Positions 5,992-14,088 of a DNA stretch of 64,000 nt are shown one piece after another (position 1 is the first letter of the stretch; each line of letters opens with the position of its first letter). Position numbers and translations under genes: made by a program. Origin of the DNA: Phenylobacterium sp. (GTDB lineage: Bacteria > Pseudomonadota > Alphaproteobacteria > Caulobacterales > Caulobacteraceae); contig NZ_JAHBYD010000008.1 of NCBI RefSeq assembly GCF_019636135.1, positions 1 to 64,000 on the forward strand. The letters run 5' to 3'. The notes under the pieces were generated by a model. The model was not told where the DNA came from, did no database searches, and saw only the letters and a program-made list of their open reading frames with translations.

Positions 5992-8853
5992 GTGACTCTC
6001 GCCGCAGATTCCCTGCAACTCGCCCCCGCCCTCGTGGTCCTGCCCGGACCCCGCTGCGCCGTGGCCGATCCCGGCGCGCGCCCCGACGCCAGCTTCGCTG
6101 ACGCCGCCGGCCACCCCGGCCTTGGCGCACCCCCAACCGCCCGCGCCATCCGCCCCCCCGACGCCCGCGACCTGTTCCAATCCGCCCCCGTCCTCGTCGC
6201 CCACGCCGCGATGACCGCGCGCCGCCTCGGCCTCACCCCCCCGCCGCGCACGCCCCGCATCTTCGACGTCCTAGAACTCCTCGCCTTCGCGCGGCCCGCC
6301 CAGTTCGCCGCCCCCAGCGCCGCGGGCCTCGCCCAGGCGCTCGACCTGCCCGACCCCAAGACGCCCGAACAACAGGCGCAAACGCTCCAAACAGCCGCCC
6401 GCACCCTCCTCGCCGGCCTCGCCGCCGCGCCCACCCCCACCCGCGAGGAAGCCCTCGCCCTCGCCGAGACCCTCGCCCGCGCCGGCTGGCCCTGGGGCGC
6501 CGCCGTCATCGGCGCGCTGCGCAGCCAGCTCCCCGGCAACACCTTCCGCACCTCGGGCCTCGACGTCTGGGCGCGCATCCCCGAGTGGGAGGCCGAGGCG
6601 CCGCCCGGTGAGCCGGGCTCCAAGCCCGTCACCGCCGACGACGCCACCCACCGCTTGGCCTCGCTGCTGGAGACCGCCGGGCTCGACGAGGTGCGCGCCG
6701 CCCAGCGCGAATACGCCGCCGAGACCGCCCACGTCTTCCAGCCGCGCAGCCGCGAGGGCGAGCCCAACATGATGCTGGCCGAGGCCGGCACCGGCGTCGG
6801 CAAGACCCTGGGCTACCTCGCGCCCGCCTCGCTCTGGGCCGAGGCCAACGGCCCCGCCGTCTGGGTCTCCACCTACACGCGCGCGCTCCAGCGCCAGATC
6901 GAGCGCGAGAGCCGCGCGATCTACCCCGACCCCAAGGTGCGCGCGAAGAAGGCGGTCGTGCGCAAGGGGCGCGAGAACTACCTCTGCCTGCTGAACTTCC
7001 AGGAGCAGGCCAACGCCGCCCAGCTCGGGGGGACCGACCTGGTGGGCCACGCGCTCACCGCGCGGTGGGCCCGGGCGACGCGCGACGGCGACATGACCGG
7101 CGGCGACTTCCCCGCCTGGCTGCCGACCCTCTTCGCGGTCTCGCCGCTGCAGCAGGCCAGCCCCGCCAACCTGGTCGACCGGCGCGGCGAGTGCGTCCAC
7201 GCCGGCTGCCAGCACTACCGGACCTGCTTCGTGGAGAAGGCGATCCGCGGCAGCCGACGGGCCGACCTCGTCATCGCCAACCACGCCCTGGTGCTGACCC
7301 AGGCGGCGTTCGACGGCGCCCGGGCGGCGCGCGGGTCCAAGGGCGATGCGGAGACCACCCACCTCAAGCGCATCGTCTTCGACGAGGGCCACCACCTGTT
7401 CGACGCCGCCGACAGCGCGTTCTCGGCCGCGCTCTCGGGGCAGGAGGCCGCGGAGCTCCGCCGCTGGATCCGCGGGCCGGAGGGGCGCGGCCGCCGGGGC
7501 CGGGGCCTGGAAGCGCGCCTCCTCGACATGCTGGGCGACCGCGACGACGCGCGCGACGCCCTCGAACAGGCGCTGCGCGCGGCCCAGGCCCTGCCCGGCG
7601 AGGGCTGGAGCGGCCGCATCGCCCCGCCCAACGGCGAGGTGAACCCGACCGGCGAGATCGAGGCCTTCCTGGTCGCCGTGCTCGAACAGCTCCGCGCCCG
7701 CGCCGCGCCTTCGGAGGTCGGCATGGAGTGCGCCGCGCGCCCGGCCCTCGACCTCGTCCGCGACACCGCCCGCGCCGCCGCCGCCGCGCTCGCCCGCATC
7801 GAGGCGCCCCTGCTGGCCCTGGCGCGGGCCCTGGAAGACGTCATGGACGCCGAGGCCGAGACCCTCTCCGGCTCGGAACGCGCCCGCATCGAAGGGGCGC
7901 TGCGCGGCCTCGACCGCCGCTGCCGCATGCAGCTCCCCGCCTGGCGCGCCATGCTCCAGGCCATCGACGAGAACGCTGACGACGACCCCGACTTCGTCGA
8001 CTGGTTCGACGCCCACATGATGTTCGGCAGAACCGTGGACGCGGCCGCCCGCCGCCACTGGATCGACCCGACCGAGCCGCTGACCAACGCCGTCATCGTC
8101 CCGGCCCACGGCGTGCTGGTCACGTCTGCGACCCTGGCCGACCCCACGCTGGACGACCCGTTCGCGCTCGCCGAGATGCGCACCGGCGCAGCGCGCCTGC
8201 CCGAGCGGCCGAAGACGCTGAAGCTCGCCTCGCCCTTCGACTATGCCGCCAATGCCCGCGCCCTCGTCGTCACCGACGTCAGCAAGGACGACGTGCGCCA
8301 GGTGGCCGCCGCCATGCGCGAGCTGTTCCTGGCGGCCGGCGGCGGGGGCCTCGGCCTCTTCACCGCCATCCGCCGCCTGCGCGCCGTCCACGAGAAGATC
8401 GCGGCGCCGCTCGCCGACAGGGGTCTCGCCCTCTACGCCCAGCACGCCGACCCGCTGGAGGTGGGCGCGCTCGTCGACATCTTCCGCGCCGAGGAGGACG
8501 CCTGCCTGCTCGGCACCGACGCGGTGAGGGACGGCGTCGACGTGCCGGGCCGGTCGCTGCGCCTCCTCGTCTTCGACCGCATCCCCTGGCCGCGCCCGGA
8601 CATCCTGCACAAGGCGAGACGCGCCCGCTTCGGGAACAAGACCTACGACGACGCCATCGCCCGCGCGAGGATCGCCCAGGCCTTCGGCCGCCTCATCCGC
8701 CGCGCCGACGACAGGGGCGTCTTCGTCATGCTCGACGCCTCCTCGCCAACCCGCCTCTTCAGCGGTCTCCCGGACGGCGTCGAGCTGAAGCGCGTCACCC
8801 TCGTCGAGGCCATCGAAGAGGTCGCGGCGTTCCTGCCGGCGCCAGCGCCCTGA
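5992..8853 (+). CDS. DinG/XPD-type ATP-dependent DNA helicase
   Basis: A 953-residue superfamily 2 helicase starting at GTG 5992. Walker A is AEAGTGVGKT with the ATP-binding Lys at 271. The Walker B/DEAH box is DEGHH at 464-468. Four cysteines at 332, 401, 406 and 412 are spaced as expected for the iron-sulfur cluster of XPD/DinG helicases. The C-terminal motif VRDGVDVPG...LLVFDRIPWPRP completes the helicase core. The first ~230 residues are an extra Ala/Pro-rich region longer than in E. coli DinG. Such enzymes unwind 5'-3', including D- and R-loops. The next gene is 136 nt away, so it is probably a single-gene unit. Confidence 0.88.
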   Translation: MTLAADSLQLAPALVVLPGPRCAVADPGARPDASFADAAGHPGLGAPPTARAIRPPDARDLFQSAPVLVAHAAMTARRLGLTPPPRTPRIFDVLELLAFARPAQFAAPSAAGLAQALDLPDPKTPEQQAQTLQTAARTLLAGLAAAPTPTREEALALAETLARAGWPWGAAVIGALRSQLPGNTFRTSGLDVWARIPEWEAEAPPGEPGSKPVTADDATHRLASLLETAGLDEVRAAQREYAAETAHVFQPRSREGEPNMMLAEAGTGVGKTLGYLAPASLWAEANGPAVWVSTYTRALQRQIERESRAIYPDPKVRAKKAVVRKGRENYLCLLNFQEQANAAQLGGTDLVGHALTARWARATRDGDMTGGDFPAWLPTLFAVSPLQQASPANLVDRRGECVHAGCQHYRTCFVEKAIRGSRRADLVIANHALVLTQAAFDGARAARGSKGDAETTHLKRIVFDEGHHLFDAADSAFSAALSGQEAAELRRWIRGPEGRGRRGRGLEARLLDMLGDRDDARDALEQALRAAQALPGEGWSGRIAPPNGEVNPTGEIEAFLVAVLEQLRARAAPSEVGMECAARPALDLVRDTARAAAAALARIEAPLLALARALEDVMDAEAETLSGSERARIEGALRGLDRRCRMQLPAWRAMLQAIDENADDDPDFVDWFDAHMMFGRTVDAAARRHWIDPTEPLTNAVIVPAHGVLVTSATLADPTLDDPFALAEMRTGAARLPERPKTLKLASPFDYAANARALVVTDVSKDDVRQVAAAMRELFLAAGGGGLGLFTAIRRLRAVHEKIAAPLADRGLALYAQHADPLEVGALVDIFRAEEDACLLGTDAVRDGVDVPGRSLRLLVFDRIPWPRPDILHKARRARFGNKTYDDAIARARIAQAFGRLIRRADDRGVFVMLDASSPTRLFSGLPDGVELKRVTLVEAIEEVAAFLPAPAP

Positions 8854-8857
8854 CGCC

Positions 8858-8897
8858 TGTCATCCCGGTTTCGCCGCAGGCGAAGACCGGGATGACA
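8858..8897. repeat. S-type minimal hairpin
   Basis: tgtcatcccggttt and aagaccgggatgaca are near-perfect complements around cgccgcaggcg. This is a compact version of the terminal hairpin of the large S elements at 54213 and 54768. It follows the helicase stop by four bases and could act as a transcription barrier, although no T-tract follows. Confidence 0.65.
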
Positions 8898-8989
8898 ATC
8901 GGGGGAGGGCGATGAATGCTCAAAGTTCACCTATTGTTCTTGCGCCGGGGGCCGTGCTAAGGCTGAGCTTCATGCTTTGGGGGATACGC

Positions 8990-9940
8990 ATGCGCCTGAT
9001 CCACACGCTCGCCGCGATCGCCGTGGCGCTCGCACCGCTGCCGGCCCTGGCCGACGCCAGGGATGCGGTGATGAACAAGGAGGGCTACTGGGGCATCGAC
9101 GTCGACAGCGGCTCGTGCGCGGCCAGCATGACGCTCCAGGGCGGTGCGATCTTCCTGCTGCGCGGCACGGACGGCCAGGTCACGTTCGGGCTGTTCTCGA
9201 CCAAGGGCGCCATCCGGAAGGGCAAGACGGGCCGCATCCAGACCGAGGCCTACGGCTTCGACTTCAAGCCCAGCTACGGCGAGAATAACGAGACGCTCTA
9301 CTACGACGGGGACTTCGACGCCCGCGCCCTGGCGGCGTTGCGCCTGGCGCGGCAGGCCCAGGTCCTGATCGACGGCCAGCCCGTCGCCGCGATGACCCTG
9401 GAGGGCACCGGCTTCGAAGGCGCGCTCGACGGCGTGGTGGCCTGCTCGAAGGGCGAGAGCGGCTGGTGGGGCAAGGGCGTCGGCGCGACCAGCGCCGAGG
9501 CCGATCCGCCGCTGAACAAGGAAGGCGTCTGGGCCCTGGAGGCCAGCAAGGAGGGACCCTACTGCATCGGCCACGCGCTGGTCGGCGAGGACCGGCAGCT
9601 CCAGCTTCTCGCCGCCGGCGGGCAGGTCGGCATGGCCGTCGGCGCCGTGAAGGGCAAGCTGCCGCGCGGCCGGCGCGGCAAGTTCGAAACCGACGCCTAC
9701 TCGTTCGCCTTCAAACCCAAGTACGATGGCGACCGCTACATGGCGTCCGACGAGCCGTTCGACAGCCAGGCGCTCTTCACCCTGCGCCGCGCCAAGTGGG
9801 TCCGCATCAGCGTGGACGGCCGGATGCTGGTCGACGCCGAAGTCGCCGACACCGGCTTCCCCCAACTGATCGACGACGCCCTGGCCTGCGCCGCCGGCCG
9901 CGAGGGCTGGTGGGGCGCGGGCGCCAGGCAGCCTAGCTGA
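8990..9940 (+). CDS. Secreted protein with two tandem ~135-residue repeats
   Basis: A 316-residue protein. ATG 8990 is preferred over ATG 8972 because GGGGGA ends five bases upstream. Residues 1-21 form a clear signal peptide ending PALA, so the mature protein is periplasmic or secreted. Two homologous units begin NKEGYWGID (residue 29) and NKEGVWALE (residue 176), and each ends GWWGxG. Shared inner motifs are RGxKG..RIQTEAYGFDFKP and RGKFETDAYSFAFKP. Each unit has two Cys, possibly one disulfide each. No known family is recognised. Its 3' end overlaps the convergent SRPBCC gene by eight bases. Confidence 0.75.
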   Translation: MRLIHTLAAIAVALAPLPALADARDAVMNKEGYWGIDVDSGSCAASMTLQGGAIFLLRGTDGQVTFGLFSTKGAIRKGKTGRIQTEAYGFDFKPSYGENNETLYYDGDFDARALAALRLARQAQVLIDGQPVAAMTLEGTGFEGALDGVVACSKGESGWWGKGVGATSAEADPPLNKEGVWALEASKEGPYCIGHALVGEDRQLQLLAAGGQVGMAVGAVKGKLPRGRRGKFETDAYSFAFKPKYDGDRYMASDEPFDSQALFTLRRAKWVRISVDGRMLVDAEVADTGFPQLIDDALACAAGREGWWGAGARQPS

Positions 9941-10352
9941 GCGACGCCTCCAGGGCCTCCAGGATCATCGTCCAGCCCTTGGTCGACGGCTCGACCCATT
10001 CGTCGGGCGTGTCGCGCTGCGTCAGCCGGACGTCGCAGCCGTCGCCGGCCGGGGTGATCTCCACCTCGACGGTGGTGTAGCCCGGATCGAACGGCGGCAC
10101 GGCGAAGGTGAAGACCAGCCGCCGCGGCCGGTCGATCGTGAGGTACGCCCCGGTGTGCAGAACGTCGCCCATGTCGGGACGGCGGTCCACGAAGGTGAAG
10201 GTCCCGCCGACGCGCGGGTCGGTCTCGGCGCGGATCATCTCCCCGGTCGGCGTCGCGAACAGGAACCTGGCCGCCACCTCCGGGTCCAGCCAGGCGTCGA
10301 ACACCCGCTCGGCCGGATGGCGCAGGCGCCTGGTCACCGTGAACTCACCCAT
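9933..10352 (-). CDS. SRPBCC/AHSA1-like protein
   Basis: A 139-residue protein with an N-terminal FTVTRRLRHPAERVFDAWLD segment and the following VGGTFTFVDRRP and C-terminal GWTMILEAL, the signature of START-like SRPBCC (AHSA1/CalC) proteins that bind a hydrophobic ligand in a deep cavity. ATG 10352 overlaps the ArsR stop by eight bases (ATGGGTGA), so translation is coupled. ArsR-AHSA1 pairs are widespread in alphaproteobacteria. Ligand unknown. Confidence 0.85.
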   Translation of the reverse strand: MGEFTVTRRLRHPAERVFDAWLDPEVAARFLFATPTGEMIRAETDPRVGGTFTFVDRRPDMGDVLHTGAYLTIDRPRRLVFTFAVPPFDPGYTTVEVEITPAGDGCDVRLTQRDTPDEWVEPSTKGWTMILEALEASLS

Positions 10353-10659
10353 GGTCCAGCGCCTTCTCCAGCTCACCGAGCCGCCAGGTCCAGAGCCGGC
10401 GCTGCTCGTCGATCCACCTGGCCGCCGCGTCGAGCGGGGCCGGGTTCAGGGTGAGGTAGTGCGTGCGGCCCTCGACCCGCCGGCGCACCAGGTCGGCCCG
10501 CTCCAGCATCCGGATGTGCTTCGAGACCGAGTTCAGCGAGATCGGGAACGGCCGCGCGACGTCGGTCACCCGAGCCTCGCCCCCGGCCGCCAGCCGCGCC
10601 AGGATCGCCCGCCGCGTCGGGTCGGCGAGGGCCACGAGCGTCTCATCCATAATATTCAT
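10345..10659 (-). CDS. ArsR-family transcriptional regulator
   Basis: A 104-residue winged-helix protein. LADPTRRAILARLAAGGEA followed by SLNSVSKHIRMLERADLV is the typical ArsR/SmtB recognition region, then the wing RRRVEGRTHYLTL. The clustered metal-binding Cys pairs of classical ArsR are absent, so the signal is unlikely to be a metal. Candidate starts are ATG 10659 and ATG 10650; no strong ribosome site separates them. A palindrome (10651-10676) overlaps the start, which suggests autorepression of this gene and the AHSA1 gene behind it. Confidence 0.88.
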   Translation of the reverse strand: MNIMDETLVALADPTRRAILARLAAGGEARVTDVARPFPISLNSVSKHIRMLERADLVRRRVEGRTHYLTLNPAPLDAAARWIDEQRRLWTWRLGELEKALDHG

Positions 10660-10676
10660 CCATAGGGGTGAATATT
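10651..10676. promoter_or_regulatory. Likely operator of the ArsR/AHSA1 operon
   Basis: A perfect 8-bp inverted repeat, AATATTCA and TGAATATT, separated by 10 bases, covers the ArsR start codon. The A/T-rich arms stand out in this GC-rich DNA. Binding of the ArsR dimer is inferred. Confidence 0.6.
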
Positions 10677-10683
10677 GGCGCCG

Positions 10684-10710
10684 AAAAAGAGGCCGGTCAA
10701 GCCGGCCTCC
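10684..10710 (-). terminator. Rho-independent terminator of the EF-hand gene
   Basis: On the minus strand GAGGCCGG-type and CCGGCCTC-type arms form an 8-bp stem with a short loop, followed by TTTTT. It sits 14 bases beyond the stop of the EF-hand gene. Confidence 0.75.
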
Positions 10711-10723
10711 GATCCTGACGGGA

Positions 10724-10984
10724 TCAGCCGCCCTGGCGCTGCCGCATGGCGGCCATCGCCTTCTCCAATTCCTCGGCGGTGATCTTGCCGTCCTTGTTGG
10801 CGTCGATCAGGTCGAACCGCTCGGCCTGCCGGCCGGCGGCGGTCCACTCGGCCTTGCTGACCGCGCCGTCGCCGTCCTTGTCCCACTGCTTGATGAGGTC
10901 GGCCGGGGCCGGCATCTGGGCGAAGGCGGCGCCGGCGGAGGCGAGGGTGGCCACGGCCGCGGCCGCGAAGACGATGGTGCGCAT
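10724..10984 (-). CDS. Small secreted EF-hand calcium-binding protein
   Basis: An 86-residue protein. The ATG at 10984 has GGGGAG six bases upstream. Residues 1-22 are a signal peptide ending AAFA. Two canonical EF-hand loops follow: DKDGDGAVSKAEW and DANKDGKITAEEL. Both keep the acidic residues at loop positions 1, 3, 5 and 12, so the protein should bind two Ca2+ in the periplasm. It is the first gene of its own unit, ended by the terminator at 10684-10710. Function beyond calcium binding is unknown. Confidence 0.85.
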   Translation of the reverse strand: MRTIVFAAAAVATLASAGAAFAQMPAPADLIKQWDKDGDGAVSKAEWTAAGRQAERFDLIDANKDGKITAEELEKAMAAMRQRQGG

Positions 10985-11061
10985 TGGGAACTCCCCGTGT
11001 TGTGTCGCGCCGGCAGAGGGCGCGCGGTCCGTTGCGCCCGTATTTCCGGATTGTGGCGAGA

Positions 11062-11994
11062 TCAGTGCTTGCCGCGGTCGCGGCCGAAATTCGGCTCGGC
11101 GCTTTCCTGGCCCATGGCCACGATGCCGCGCCGGATCTCCCGCGTCTTCGAGAAGAGGTCGAACAGCTTGTCGCCCTCGCCCCAGCGGATCGCCCGGCTC
11201 AGCGCCTGCAGGTCCTCGGTGAACCGGCCCAGCACCTCCAGCACCGCCTCCCTGTTGGTCAGGAACACGTCGCGCCACATCGTGGGATCGGAGGCCGCGA
11301 TGCGGGTGAAGTCGCGGAAGCCGCCGGCGGAATATTTCATCACCTCGGCCTCGGCGACGCCCTCCAGGTCGTGCGCGGTGCCCACGATGTTGTAGGCGAT
11401 CAGGTGCGGCAGGTGGCTGGTGATCGCCAGCACCAGGTCGTGGTGCCGGGCGTCCATCTCCTCGACCCGCGCGCCGATCGCGGTCCAGAAGGCCGCCAGC
11501 CGGTCGACGGCCTCGCGGTAGGGCGCGTCGGTCCGCTCGGCCGGGGTCAGGATCGTCCAGCGGTTCTGGAACAGCTCCGCGAAGCCCGCGTCCGGGCCCG
11601 ACCGCTCGGTGCCGGCGATCGGGTGCCCGGGGATCACGAACACGCCCTCGGGGCAGTTCGCCGCCAGCGCCTCGGCCACGTGGCCCTTCACGGAGCCCAC
11701 GTCCGTCACGGTCGCGCCGGCCTTCAGGCCCGGCGCCGCCGCTTTCGCCGCCGCTTCCATCGACATCACCGGCACGGCGAACACCACCAGGTCCGCGTCC
11801 CGCGCCGCCTCGGCCGCGTCGCCGGTGACGACGTCGGCCAGGCCCAGCTCGACGATCCGCGCCCGCGCCGCCTCCGACGCCTCGGCGATCGCGATCCCGC
11901 CCACGGCCCCGGCCTCGCGCGCCGCGCGGACGACCGACGAGCCGATCAGGCCGCAGCCGATCACCGCCATCTTCGCGTAGACCGGCGCGACCAT
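11062..11994 (-). CDS. tyrC: Prephenate/arogenate dehydrogenase
   Basis: A 310-residue enzyme that oxidises prephenate (or arogenate) with NAD(P)+ in tyrosine synthesis. The N-terminal Rossmann motif is VIGCGLIGSS. Family motifs DVGSVKGHV, PGHPIAGTERSG, and DARHHDLVLAITSHLPHLIA (with the catalytic His) follow. There is no ACT domain. The start ATG 11994 is two bases after the aminotransferase stop, and its ribosome site overlaps that stop. The gene is therefore the last of a three-gene aromatic operon: chorismate mutase, aminotransferase, dehydrogenase. The exact substrate and the tyrA/tyrC name are inferred. Confidence 0.9.
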   Translation of the reverse strand: MVAPVYAKMAVIGCGLIGSSVVRAAREAGAVGGIAIAEASEAARARIVELGLADVVTGDAAEAARDADLVVFAVPVMSMEAAAKAAAPGLKAGATVTDVGSVKGHVAEALAANCPEGVFVIPGHPIAGTERSGPDAGFAELFQNRWTILTPAERTDAPYREAVDRLAAFWTAIGARVEEMDARHHDLVLAITSHLPHLIAYNIVGTAHDLEGVAEAEVMKYSAGGFRDFTRIAASDPTMWRDVFLTNREAVLEVLGRFTEDLQALSRAIRWGEGDKLFDLFSKTREIRRGIVAMGQESAEPNFGRDRGKH

Positions 11995-11996
11995 CC

Positions 11997-13124
11997 TCAG
12001 CCCTTCATGAAGTCGGCGAGCGCCTCGACCACGGCGCGGTTGTGCGCTTCCAGGCCGATGGTCAGGCGCAGGTGGTCGGGCATGCCGTAGTTCAGCAGGC
12101 GGCGCGTGAGCAGGCCGCGCGCGCTCAGGAACTCGTCCGCGGCGGCGGCCGTCTTGCCGGCCTTCGGGAAGCCGATCAGCACGAAGTTGGTGGCCGACGG
12201 CCCCACGACCTCCAGCCCCAGCCCGCCGATCTGCTGCGTCAGCCACGGCCGCCACTGCTCGACGTGGGCGATGGAGTGCTCCTGGAACCCGGTGTCCTCG
12301 ATCGCCGCCACGGCCGCGAGCTGCGCCGGGATCGAGATGTTGAACGGCAGGCGGATGCGGTCCACCGCCGCGGCGATGGCGGCCGGCGCATAGCCCCAGC
12401 CCACGCGCAGGGCGGCCAGGCCGTGCAGCTTCGAGAAGGTGTGCGTCACCACCACGTTCTCGCTGGAGCGGGCGAAGTCGAGCCCATCCTGGAACGCCGG
12501 GTCGGTCGCGAACTCGGAGTAGGCCCCGTCCAGCACCAGCACGACGCTGGGCGGCAGGCCCGCGTGCAGCCGCTCGACCTCGGAGAACGGGATCCAGGTG
12601 CCGGTCGGGTTGCCGGGGTTGGCGAGGAACACCAGCCGCGTGCGGTCGTCGACGCACTTCAGGAGTTCGTCCACGTCGATGCGGTAGTTCGGCTCGCGGG
12701 CGCTGCGGATCTCGGCCTGGCAGGCGCGCGCGCCGATGGCGAAGGCGGCGAAGGCGTATTCGCCCTGCACCATGTTGTCGCCCGGCTCCAGGAACGTCTG
12801 GTTCAGGAGCTGGAACACCTCGTCCGAACCGCAGCCGAAGATCAGCCGCTCCGGCTCCAGCCGGTAGCGCCCGGCGATGGCGTCGCGCACGATCGAGACG
12901 CGGCTGTCGGGATAGACGTGCAGTTGCCGCGCGGCGTCGGCGTAGGCCTCGCGGGCCTTCTCGCTGGAGCCCAGGATGTTCTCGTTGGCCGAGAGCTTGA
13001 CCGGCTCGGCGATGCCCTCGGCCTGCGCCTTGCCGGGCACATAGGCGTGGATGTCCATGATCCCGGGCTTCGGGACGGGGCGGCGCGCGCGGCTGCGGTC
13101 GGGAAGGTCGCTGGTGTCGGGCAT
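11997..13124 (-). CDS. hisC: Histidinol-phosphate/aromatic aminotransferase
   Basis: A 375-residue class II PLP aminotransferase. SANENILGSS near the N-terminus and HTFSKLHGLAALRVGW carrying the PLP-binding Lys are diagnostic for the HisC family. Placement between chorismate mutase and prephenate dehydrogenase suggests it transaminates aromatic keto acids (or prephenate) as well as, or instead of, imidazole-acetol phosphate. ATG 13124 is chosen; a TTG five codons upstream is possible. A perfect 14-bp palindrome lies just upstream (13133-13146). Confidence 0.88.
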   Translation of the reverse strand: MPDTSDLPDRSRARRPVPKPGIMDIHAYVPGKAQAEGIAEPVKLSANENILGSSEKAREAYADAARQLHVYPDSRVSIVRDAIAGRYRLEPERLIFGCGSDEVFQLLNQTFLEPGDNMVQGEYAFAAFAIGARACQAEIRSAREPNYRIDVDELLKCVDDRTRLVFLANPGNPTGTWIPFSEVERLHAGLPPSVVLVLDGAYSEFATDPAFQDGLDFARSSENVVVTHTFSKLHGLAALRVGWGYAPAAIAAAVDRIRLPFNISIPAQLAAVAAIEDTGFQEHSIAHVEQWRPWLTQQIGGLGLEVVGPSATNFVLIGFPKAGKTAAAADEFLSARGLLTRRLLNYGMPDHLRLTIGLEAHNRAVVEALADFMKG

Positions 13125-13132
13125 GGGGGATC

Positions 13133-13146
13133 GTTTCAATTGAAAC
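13133..13146. promoter_or_regulatory. Palindrome upstream of hisC
   Basis: GTTTCAATTGAAAC is a perfect 14-bp palindrome in the 33-bp gap between chorismate mutase and hisC. Its A/T-rich centre is unusual here. It could bind a regulator or be a processing site; no binding protein can be named. Confidence 0.4.
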
Positions 13147-13157
13147 CGGTTGGCCTT

Positions 13158-13964
13158 CTACACGTCCAGGAGGCCGGGGGCAGCCCCGATCACGCCCGAC
13201 AGGCGCCCCGGCGCGCGGGCCAGCCGCGCGTCGTCGGCCTGGTAGAAGCCGGCCAGCCCGAACAGCTTCAGGCCGCCCGCCTCCACCAGCAGCTCGGCGG
13301 CGACGCCGTCCTTCGAGAGCGCCTCCTCGACGGCCGCCGCCGGCCCGGCCGCGTCGGTCACCCAGAGCGTGATGTCGTCGCCGGTCGGCTCCACGTCCAC
13401 CGCCGCAACCGCCAGCGCCGAGACCGGGCCCCAGGCGGCCAGGCACGGCAGGGTCGCGAACACCTTCAGCTTCGGCTCGGCCAGCAACCGCCCCCACCAG
13501 GCGCTGTCGTTCGCGAGCGCACAGACCGCGACGCCGCCCAGCGTCCTGGCGGCGGCCACCGCGTCCTCGGGCCTGGCCACCTGCGCCAGCGGCGGCGCCG
13601 CGCCGAACCGGCTCCGCGCCAGCTCGACCGTGCGGCCGGGGTCCTTGCCGCCCCAGACGCTGATGTGGAACGGCCCCTGGCCGGCCAGGCTGTCGCCGAT
13701 CAGCTCGCGCCAGATGCGCACTATCAGCGACGGGCTCGCCGCCTGCCGGTCCGACCGGATCAGCCGGCGCAGGATCGCCGCCTCGCGCGCGGGGCGCAGG
13801 CCGAACTTGTCGCCGTCGCCCGCGGCGCGCTTGGCGTCGGCCACCACGCGCGCCAGCGAGGCGCGCTCGTCGACGAGGCGCAGGAGCTCGGTGTCCAGCG
13901 CATCGATGCGCTGGCGCACGGCCTCCAGGGAGGGCGGCTGGGCCGCCGTCTTCGCCTCGGACAT
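13158..13964 (-). CDS. Chorismate mutase (AroQ) with prephenate-dehydratase-like C-terminus
   Basis: A 268-residue protein. The ATG at 13964 has GGAGGAG six bases upstream. Residues 10-95 are an AroQ-type chorismate mutase: LEAVRQRIDALDTELLRLVD, the catalytic Lys/Arg region, then RPAREAAILRRL. It converts chorismate to prephenate. The remaining ~170 residues (from FHISVWGG) resemble a much-altered prephenate dehydratase or ACT-like region; a T-R-F dehydratase motif is not visible, so dehydratase activity is doubtful. It is the first gene of the tyrosine cluster. The function of the C-terminal part is inferred only weakly. Confidence 0.82.
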   Translation of the reverse strand: MSEAKTAAQPPSLEAVRQRIDALDTELLRLVDERASLARVVADAKRAAGDGDKFGLRPAREAAILRRLIRSDRQAASPSLIVRIWRELIGDSLAGQGPFHISVWGGKDPGRTVELARSRFGAAPPLAQVARPEDAVAAARTLGGVAVCALANDSAWWGRLLAEPKLKVFATLPCLAAWGPVSALAVAAVDVEPTGDDITLWVTDAAGPAAAVEEALSKDGVAAELLVEAGGLKLFGLAGFYQADDARLARAPGRLSGVIGAAPGLLDV

Positions 13965-14088
13965 GAAACTCCTCCGAAACAGGAGCCCGCGACCTAGGTC
14001 ATTGCGAACACCCGCGCAATAGGACCGCGCGACGCAAGAAAGTTGCAACTGAAACGGCCTGCTGACCCAAGCGCGGGGTCCGTGAGGC

